Of a stretch of 11,630 bases of DNA, positions 7,019 to 11,630 are shown in pieces. The translations under genes and the position numbers were made by a program. The notes under the pieces were generated by a model. The model was not told where the DNA came from. It saw only the letters and a program-made list of their open reading frames with translations, and made no database searches. Each line of letters begins with the position of its first letter. Position 1 is the first letter of the stretch. Origin of the DNA: an uncultured Porticoccus sp. (GTDB lineage: Bacteria; Pseudomonadota; Gammaproteobacteria; Pseudomonadales; Porticoccaceae); assembly GCA_950063125.1 (NCBI GenBank), contig CATLZI010000044.1:1-11630 (forward strand), written 5' to 3'.

Positions 7019-7780
7019 CACTTCGATACCCCGTTCTGCCATATACGCCTTTGCCTCCCTGACAGTATATTCCCCAAAGTGAAATATGCTTGCCGCCAAT
7101 ACAGCGTCGGCTTTTCCTTCAATGACGCCATCGACCAGATGCTGCAGATTGCCTACACCACCTGAGGCGATAACAGGAACATCGACGGCATCACTGATGG
7201 CCCTGGTGAGGGGAAGATTAAACCCGCTTTTGGTGCCATCCCGATCCATGCTGGTAAGAAGAATCTCACCTGCACCAAAGGAAGCCATCTGCTCGGCCCA
7301 GGCAACCGCATCAATACCGGTAGCAATACGGCCACCATGGGTAAACACTTCCCAGCGCAACGGCTCGTTGTCAGCGCTCACCTGTTTGGCATCAATGGCG
7401 ACCACAATACACTGCGAGCCAAACCGCTCTGCCGCCTGCCGGACGAACTCGGGGGTATTGACGGCAGTCGAATTGATGCTGACTTTATCCGCCCCGGCAT
7501 TCAGCAGTGAACGGATATCCTCAAGGCTGCGTACCCCCCCGCCAACCGTCAGGGGAATAAACACTTCACTGGCCATTCGCTCCACCGTCTGAATCATCGT
7601 GTCCCGCTCTTCATGACTCGCGGTGATATCCAGAAAAGTGATTTCGTCAGCACCTTCCTCGTTATAGCGCTTAGCCACTTCAACCGGATCACCAGCATCG
7701 CGTATATCGAGAAATTTAACCCCTTTAACCACTCGCCCCTTGTCCACGTCGAGACAGGGAATAATTCGCTTGGCCAGCAT
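7010..7780 (-). CDS. hisF: Imidazole glycerol phosphate synthase cyclase subunit HisF
   Basis: (Beta-alpha)8-barrel subunit that, with ammonia from the glutaminase HisH, turns PRFAR into imidazole glycerol phosphate and AICAR, joining histidine and purine synthesis. The 256 residues match the family (E. coli 258). The catalytic acids are Asp11 in [15 protein letters not shown] and Asp130 in VVAIDAK; phosphate-binding loops include VGGGVRS and ASGGVGN. Its ATG overlaps the ribA stop as TAATG, and GAGGAT lies eight bases upstream, inside ribA, so it is translationally coupled to ribA. HisB, HisH and HisA, its usual neighbours, are not in this window. Confidence 0.97.
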   Translation of the reverse strand: MLAKRIIPCLDVDKGRVVKGVKFLDIRDAGDPVEVAKRYNEEGADEITFLDITASHEERDTMIQTVERMASEVFIPLTVGGGVRSLEDIRSLLNAGADKVSINSTAVNTPEFVRQAAERFGSQCIVVAIDAKQVSADNEPLRWEVFTHGGRIATGIDAVAWAEQMASFGAGEILLTSMDRDGTKSGFNLPLTRAISDAVDVPVIASGGVGNLQHLVDGVIEGKADAVLAASIFHFGEYTVREAKAYMAERGIEVRL

Positions 7781-8394
7781 TAATGATCATCCTCATTTTC
7801 ATTCTGCTCATCGAACAGGTGCCCCATCTTGCCGGCTTTTGTCGCAAGATAACGAAAATTGTGGGGGTTTCGGCCCGACTGCAACGCAACCCGCTCCACA
7901 ACTTCTATCCCGAGACTCTCAAGCGCTTCTACCTTGCGGGGATTATTGGTTAACAGTCTGACCCGGGTTATCTGCAGGTGCCTGAGCATCGATTGGCAGA
8001 TACTGTAATCGCGCAGATCTGCGCCAAAACCGAGCTGCTCATTGGCTTCCACGGTATCAGCCCCGGCATCCTGAAGATGATATGCCCTGATTTTGTTGAG
8101 CAGCCCGATACCACGTCCTTCCTGACGAAGATAAAGGATGACCCCACGACCTTCAGCAGCAATACGCCGCATCGCCTCTTCCAACTGCGCACCACAGTCA
8201 CAGCGGATGCTGAAAAGTGCATCACCGGTAAGGCACTCGGAGTGAACGCGCAACATAACAGGTCGATCACCGGTGACGTCACCCATGGTAATGGCCACGT
8301 GCTCTTTATCGCTATTCACGTCTTCAAAGCCGTGAATATCAAACACCCCCCAGCGAGTGGGCAGTTTGGAGCTTTCAACAAAACGTAGGGTCAC
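7780..8394 (-). CDS. ribA: GTP cyclohydrolase II
   Basis: Zinc enzyme for the first committed step of riboflavin synthesis: opens GTP to 2,5-diamino-6-ribosylamino-4(3H)-pyrimidinone 5'-phosphate, formate and pyrophosphate. From the GTG at 8394 it is 204 residues (E. coli 196), with Zn ligands Cys54, Cys65 and Cys67 in [17 protein letters not shown], the GTP-binding [16 protein letters not shown] segment and the LLTNNPRKV motif. There is no fused DHBP synthase (RibB) domain. The longest frame starts at TTG 8397, but CAGGAG lies six bases before the GTG, and [13 protein letters not shown] aligns with E. coli RibA without a gap. A short acidic tail encodes the hisF ribosome-binding site. Confidence 0.96.
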   Translation of the reverse strand: MTLRFVESSKLPTRWGVFDIHGFEDVNSDKEHVAITMGDVTGDRPVMLRVHSECLTGDALFSIRCDCGAQLEEAMRRIAAEGRGVILYLRQEGRGIGLLNKIRAYHLQDAGADTVEANEQLGFGADLRDYSICQSMLRHLQITRVRLLTNNPRKVEALESLGIEVVERVALQSGRNPHNFRYLATKAGKMGHLFDEQNENEDDH

Positions 8395-8423
8395 CAACGA
8401 CTCCTGAAATTCGGCGGGTGGGT

Positions 8424-8451
8424 ATTTTAGCCGGGATAGACGCCGAGTAAA
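8424..8451 (-). promoter_or_regulatory. Candidate sigma70 promoter for ribA-hisF
   Basis: On the minus strand TTTACT (8446-8451) and TAAAAT (8424-8429) are separated by 16 bp; they match the consensus at 4 and 5 of 6 positions. Initiation would fall near 8417, giving a leader of about 23 nt that carries the CAGGAG ribosome-binding site. This suggests that ribA-hisF can be transcribed independently of the genes upstream. Confidence 0.5.
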
Positions 8452-8486
8452 GCTTGTCGGCCAGGTTTTTGGCGAAGTCTGAAAAG

Positions 8487-9137
8487 TTAATATTTTTTTC
8501 TCATCACCAGAACACCGGCCTCTTCACTCATTTCAATCTGACTCAAAAAACTGTTACCCAGCAAGACCTGCGCCGGGAAGTTACCGATCACAACGGTTGA
8601 TCGAACTTGATGGACAGTGATATTGCCGATGCTCAGTTTATCGAGGTCGACGTGATAGGTATTCACAATACCACCTGCTGTGCTGGCATTACCTTTAATC
8701 CCGCGGCGAAAGTTCACCCCCAGCCGCTGGGCATCGTGCATATTCATGGCTACGGCACTGGCCCCGGTGTCCACCATAAAATCGACCGGGCGACCGTTGA
8801 TATAGCCGCTGACATAATAGTGCCCATTATCAGCCCGGGGGATTCTGACCTCAGCCTTTTCCGCCGCGTGAAAACTGGCGGATATGCGATCTGAAAGCCC
8901 GAGAGACAAGCGCTTGCCATCCACCAGCAATACCGCCTGCTGGCTATCACTTTCCAGCAATGTAACGCCTTCCGGGCTGGTCTGACCCTGCTTGAGCAAT
9001 TGCTGTTTGCCATTGATGACCAGCACCGCACTACCACTGAATAGGCCATTAACCAGAATCTCCGGCATCGACCAACCAGGGAGCGAACCTGTCAGCCCCA
9101 TCACGCCCAGCAAGATTGCGGCAATCTTTTTTTTCAT
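8487..9137 (-). CDS. Periplasmic retropepsin-like (clan AA) aspartic protease
   Basis: Secreted single-lobe aspartic protease, resembling the TIGR02281-type clan AA family, of unknown substrate. The 216 residues comprise a signal peptide (about 1-23), a beta-rich N-terminal module (about 27-82) and a retropepsin domain. The latter shows [20 protein letters not shown] with the catalytic Asp123-Thr-Gly, and the hydrophobic-hydrophobic-Gly motif LLG (192-194) before NSFLSQIE. Such proteases normally act as homodimers, each chain giving one Asp. The N-terminal module looks like the GspC/PilP homology region, an inference from pattern only. The ATG at 9137 is followed by eight A; its ribosome-binding site (GGACAGG) is close and weak. 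A possible extended -10, TGTTATAGC, lies at 9176-9184 on the minus strand. It separates pgpA from ribA. Confidence 0.85.
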   Translation of the reverse strand: MKKKIAAILLGVMGLTGSLPGWSMPEILVNGLFSGSAVLVINGKQQLLKQGQTSPEGVTLLESDSQQAVLLVDGKRLSLGLSDRISASFHAAEKAEVRIPRADNGHYYVSGYINGRPVDFMVDTGASAVAMNMHDAQRLGVNFRRGIKGNASTAGGIVNTYHVDLDKLSIGNITVHQVRSTVVIGNFPAQVLLGNSFLSQIEMSEEAGVLVMRKKY

Positions 9138-9198
9138 CCCTGTCCACGCTTACCCGAAAACCTTGACCAGTATCGGCTATAACACACCTGTTCGGTAC

Positions 9199-9687
9199 CT
9201 AAAACCAGATTTGCCATACAGCAAACAGAATGAGCCAGGCAAACACACCGGCCAGCAGGTCATCCAGCATGATACCGGCACCACCTTCAACATGACGATC
9301 AAGCCAACAGATGGGCCAGGGCTTCCAGATGTCAAAAAGACGAAACAGGACGAACCCGGCCAGCGCCCAGGTCCAGGTCGCCGGCAGCGCTGCCATGGTC
9401 AGCCAGTAGCCCACCATCTCATCCCAGACAATCCCCTGATGATCCTTGACACCAAGGTCGTGGGCCGTCCTGCCGCAAAGGTAAAAACCCAACAGCGCGG
9501 TCAGTGCCACGATCAGTAAATAGAGCGTTAATGGCAGGGTGGCCAGGGCCGGCCAGATCAGCACGGCCACCAGGGTTCCGGCAGTACCCGGACCCTTGGG
9601 GGCCAGCCCACTGCCGAAGCCAAATGCCAGAAAATGCACCGGGTTTTTCAATAACTGTGCAAAAGAGGGGTTCAGTCGACGATCCAT
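9199..9687 (-). CDS. pgpA: Phosphatidylglycerophosphatase A
   Basis: Inner-membrane phosphatase that removes phosphate from phosphatidylglycerophosphate to give phosphatidylglycerol. The 162 residues (E. coli 172) carry GFGSGLAPKGPGTAG (22-36), IVWDEMVGYW (86-95), FRLFDIWKPWPI (115-126) and the GGAGIMLDDLLAG motif (135-147), interspersed with hydrophobic helices. AGGTG lies six bases before the ATG. It follows thiL after a 57-bp gap, longer than the near-overlap often seen in related genomes, and that gap has a candidate promoter. A metabolic link with thiL is not expected; the pairing is a conserved gene order. Confidence 0.96.
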   Translation of the reverse strand: MDRRLNPSFAQLLKNPVHFLAFGFGSGLAPKGPGTAGTLVAVLIWPALATLPLTLYLLIVALTALLGFYLCGRTAHDLGVKDHQGIVWDEMVGYWLTMAALPATWTWALAGFVLFRLFDIWKPWPICWLDRHVEGGAGIMLDDLLAGVFAWLILFAVWQIWF

Positions 9688-9719
9688 TCACTACACCTGG
9701 AAACCAGTAGCCAGCATCA

Positions 9720-9728
9720 ATCATACCA
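9720..9728 (-). promoter_or_regulatory. Candidate extended -10 promoter for pgpA
   Basis: On the minus strand the thiL-pgpA gap contains TGGTATGAT, an extended -10 element (TGn plus TATGAT, 5 of 6). No convincing -35 is present. Initiation would be near 9713, about 26 nt before the pgpA ATG. Confidence 0.35.
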
Positions 9729-9744
9729 GCGGCCAACAAAAAGA

Positions 9745-10707
9745 CTAAAAGTGCCGATAACCCGTCTGCCCAACCTGCACCGACATGCCGTTGCCATCAA
9801 TACAGCGGATTCCTGCGGTTGTGGTCATCCGGCCAACACAGGTGGCGATTAACTCACCCCTGGCTATCATACCGTCAATTGCAGCCAGGTTTTCAGGCGA
9901 TACCGTAAAACAAAGCTCATAGTCGTCACCACCGCACAACACCCAATTCTGCACCGTCCCGGCATCGGCCAGTTTCTTCAACCAGGGTGCCACCGGCAAC
10001 GCAGATAACTGCAGCTCGGCACCGAGGGCACTTTGTTCAGCGATATGCCCGAGATCTGCCAACAAACCGTCCGATACATCCAGTGCCGCCGATGCAATAC
10101 CACGCAAATTCAGCCCTTCCTGCAGCCGGGGAGCGGGTTGATAAAAGCGTTTTCGCAATCGCTCACTGACCGCCGCGGCGAGTTTTGCCGAGGGCTCAAA
10201 CAACAGCAGTGCCGCCGCACCCTCACCCAACGTCCCGGTGACAAAAACATGATCGCCTGCCCGGGCGCCACTGCGAGTCAGCGCCCGACCCGCTGGCACC
10301 AGACCCATGACCTGGATGGAAATACTCAGCGGCCCGGCAGTGGTATCACCACCAACCAGGGCACAGCCAAACTGGTCTGCATCCATCGCCAATGCCCGGG
10401 AAAATGCCTTCAGCCAATCCATATCAGCGCCGGGCAGTGTCAGTGCCAACGTAAACCAGCGGGGGGTTGCCCCCATTGCCGCCAGATCGCTGAGGTTAAC
10501 CCGCAAGGCGCGACGGGCAATATCATCGGGGGCCGCATCATGGGGGAAATGCACTCCGGCGACCAATGTATCCACCGAAACAACCAGATGCTGGCCTGCT
10601 GGAATATCCAGTAGCGCGGCGTCGTCTCCGACGCCCAACATCACTCCATCAGCCTGACCAATGGCGGAAAAGTAGTGCTCGATCAGCGAAAATTCATTGA
10701 GTGACAT
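9745..10707 (-). CDS. thiL: Thiamine-monophosphate kinase
   Basis: Phosphorylates thiamine monophosphate with ATP to give thiamine pyrophosphate, the last step of thiamine cofactor synthesis. From the ATG at 10707 it has 320 residues (E. coli 325). Family motifs of the PurM/ThiL fold are visible: LGVGDDAALL (about 24-33), SVDTLVAGVHF (44-54), VNLSDLAAMGA (70-80), the metal-binding GGDTTAGPL (119-127), LTRSGARAGD, LDVSDGLLADLGHI and GGDDYELCF. A GTG at 10713 would add two residues, but CAGGG stands five bases before the ATG and overlaps no better with the GTG. It lies 31 bp downstream of nusB in the rib-nusB-thiL-pgpA cluster. Confidence 0.97.
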   Translation of the reverse strand: MSLNEFSLIEHYFSAIGQADGVMLGVGDDAALLDIPAGQHLVVSVDTLVAGVHFPHDAAPDDIARRALRVNLSDLAAMGATPRWFTLALTLPGADMDWLKAFSRALAMDADQFGCALVGGDTTAGPLSISIQVMGLVPAGRALTRSGARAGDHVFVTGTLGEGAAALLLFEPSAKLAAAVSERLRKRFYQPAPRLQEGLNLRGIASAALDVSDGLLADLGHIAEQSALGAELQLSALPVAPWLKKLADAGTVQNWVLCGGDDYELCFTVSPENLAAIDGMIARGELIATCVGRMTTTAGIRCIDGNGMSVQVGQTGYRHF

Positions 10708-10738
10708 ATTCACCCTGCCCGGGATGGTGGAAAGAGAG

Positions 10739-11179
10739 TCAGCGCGTCCTGGCTGCCTTTACTTCCACCGCCCTGCGTTCAGCGGCCACTTTATCGAGGA
10801 TGCCGTTGATATATTTGTACGCATCGGTTGGACCAAAGGTCTTGGCCAGATTGACCGCCTCATTGATGGCCACCTTGTAGGGGACATCGATGCGATAACA
10901 CAACTCATAACTGCCCATGCGCAGCAGCGCCCTGGACACCGGGTCCAGATCGGTATTCTTGCGGTCGAGGTGGGCGCCGTAAACAGCATCCAGTTCGTCC
11001 AGATGCCGCGGAATACCGTGTAACAACTCCCGAAAAAACTCGGTATCCACCTTGCGCATATTGTTGTCGACAAAAAATTCCGCTTCGATACTGTGCAAGT
11101 CTGAACCGGAAAGCTGCCATTGATACAATGCCTGAACCAGTAACTGGCGAGCTTTTCTTCGTGTTGAGGGCAATGACAA
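10739..11179 (-). CDS. nusB: Transcription antitermination factor NusB
   Basis: All-helical RNA-binding protein that with NusE (S10) binds boxA in rRNA leaders and prevents premature termination. The 146 residues (E. coli 139) begin with the arginine-rich STRRKARQLLVQALYQWQ helix that contacts boxA and end with the YKVAINEAVNLAKTFGPTDAYKYINGILDKVA family signature. The start appears to be TTG at 11179: TAGGAG lies six bases upstream, and no ATG exists near the expected N-terminus. That TAGGAG includes the TAG stop of ribH, and the two genes are separated by 9 bp, so nusB is probably translated by coupling to ribH. Confidence 0.96.
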   Translation of the reverse strand: MSLPSTRRKARQLLVQALYQWQLSGSDLHSIEAEFFVDNNMRKVDTEFFRELLHGIPRHLDELDAVYGAHLDRKNTDLDPVSRALLRMGSYELCYRIDVPYKVAINEAVNLAKTFGPTDAYKYINGILDKVAAERRAVEVKAARTR

Positions 11180-11188
11180 GACAATCTC

Positions 11189-11630
11189 CTAAAGCTGACG
11201 GAAAAGGGAGATCATTTCCAGTGCGGTCAGCGCCGCTTCTTCTCCCTTATTTTCCTGATTATCACCAGCGCGCTGTTGCGCCTGCGCCAGATCATCGGTT
11301 GTCAAAACACCAAAGGCGACGGGCAGGCCCTCCTGCAGAGCGACCTCCCCGATGCCACGGGTAGTCTCGCTGCACACATAGTCAAAATGCGGTGTGCCCC
11401 CACGGATCACACACCCCAGGGCAACCACAGCATCATAACGGCGGGTTTTTGCCGCCCGACTGCAGGTCAGCGGCAGCTCAAAGGCGCCGGGAACCCAGAA
11501 CAGATCAATAGCCCGCTCGCCGATACCGTGACGCAACAATGCCCGCTGCGCACCCGCCAACAGGCTGTCGGTAATCTGACTGTTCCAGCGCGCCACTACA
11601 ATAGCGATGCGGGCGCCCTCCACGTTAAAC
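11189..11630 (-). CDS. ribH: 6,7-dimethyl-8-ribityllumazine synthase (5' partial)
   Basis: Penultimate enzyme of riboflavin synthesis: condenses 5-amino-6-ribitylaminouracil with 3,4-dihydroxy-2-butanone 4-phosphate, usually as a pentamer or 60-mer capsid. About 146 residues are visible; the frame is open to the window edge, and by comparison with E. coli RibH (156) roughly ten N-terminal residues lie beyond it. The GTG at 11623 is internal. Visible motifs are ARWN (aromatic that stacks on the lumazine, here Trp), VPGAFELPL, ALGCVIRGGTPHFDYV with the catalytic His, VAFGVLTT and the NKGEEAALTALEM end. It heads the leftward series in this window; ribD, ribC/E and ribB(A) would be expected just beyond the edge. 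Confidence 0.96.
   Translation of the reverse strand, partial: FNVEGARIAIVVARWNSQITDSLLAGAQRALLRHGIGERAIDLFWVPGAFELPLTCSRAAKTRRYDAVVALGCVIRGGTPHFDYVCSETTRGIGEVALQEGLPVAFGVLTTDDLAQAQQRAGDNQENKGEEAALTALEMISLFRQL

Noticed and set aside
7086..7592. 168-residue open frame on the plus strand opposite hisF
   Set aside because: Fully antisense to hisF, of low-complexity Ser/Pro/Thr/Ala composition, with no recognisable domain.
8398..8486. FMN or TPP riboswitch upstream of ribA or thiL
   Set aside because: The 89-bp ribA leader and the 31-bp thiL leader are too short and lack the conserved aptamer segments.
9124..9137. Runs of eight A at the start of the protease gene, and similarly at codons 4-6 of gpmI (2557-2565), as phase-variation tracts
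   Set aside because: Lysine codons near a start commonly give such runs, both genes are in frame, and neither is a surface antigen or modification gene.
10033..10614. 193-residue open frame on the plus strand opposite thiL
   Set aside because: Antisense to an intact thiL; Gln/Thr/Pro/His-rich with no domain pattern.
1..11630. CRISPR array, insertion sequence, integrase, tRNA, or toxin-antitoxin module
   Set aside because: I found no regularly spaced repeats, no transposase or integrase-like protein, no tRNA cloverleaf and no small paired genes of that type on reading both strands.

Overview
The window reads as ordinary chromosomal core sequence from a gammaproteobacterium, probably a marine or aquatic member of the Pseudomonadales/Cellvibrionales side of the class. 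The proteins match the E. coli and Pseudomonas versions closely, the order secB-grxC-yibN / gpmI-envC-ctpA is typical of gammaproteobacteria, and genes are densely packed. I see no mobile element, CRISPR array, rRNA, tRNA, prophage or toxin-antitoxin module, and no clear sign of a new multi-gene system.

Left part (1-2550): the 3' two thirds of ntrC (nitrogen response activator) runs rightward and converges on a leftward operon yibN-grxC-secB (rhodanese-like membrane protein, glutaredoxin, export chaperone). An intergenic region of about 160 bp separates yibN from the divergent gpmI.

Middle (2548-6984): gpmI (phosphoglycerate mutase), envC (amidase activator with a degenerate LytM domain) and ctpA (periplasmic S41 protease) form a tight rightward run. 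A small separate gene for a 77-residue protein, which I tentatively place in the DUF6316 family, follows. It converges on hisF.

Right part (7010-11630): a long leftward series reads ribH (partial)-nusB-thiL-pgpA-retropepsin-like protease-ribA-hisF. This is the conserved riboflavin/nusB/thiL/pgpA cluster, with a periplasmic aspartic protease inserted before ribA and with hisF translationally coupled after ribA. In Pseudomonas, as I recall it, hisF lies near ctpA at the end of hisB-H-A-F, whereas the rib-nusB-thiL-pgpA-ribA block is elsewhere. The window therefore seems to join two conserved chromosomal blocks at the ribA/hisF boundary.

Most points worth a second look are small: the ribA-hisF junction, the N-terminal module of the retropepsin, a CGYC glutaredoxin, an Asp at the rhodanese Cys position, and some intergenic dyads. 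Several starts differ from the longest open frame because Shine-Dalgarno spacing and family alignment favour an internal start; these are stated per gene.
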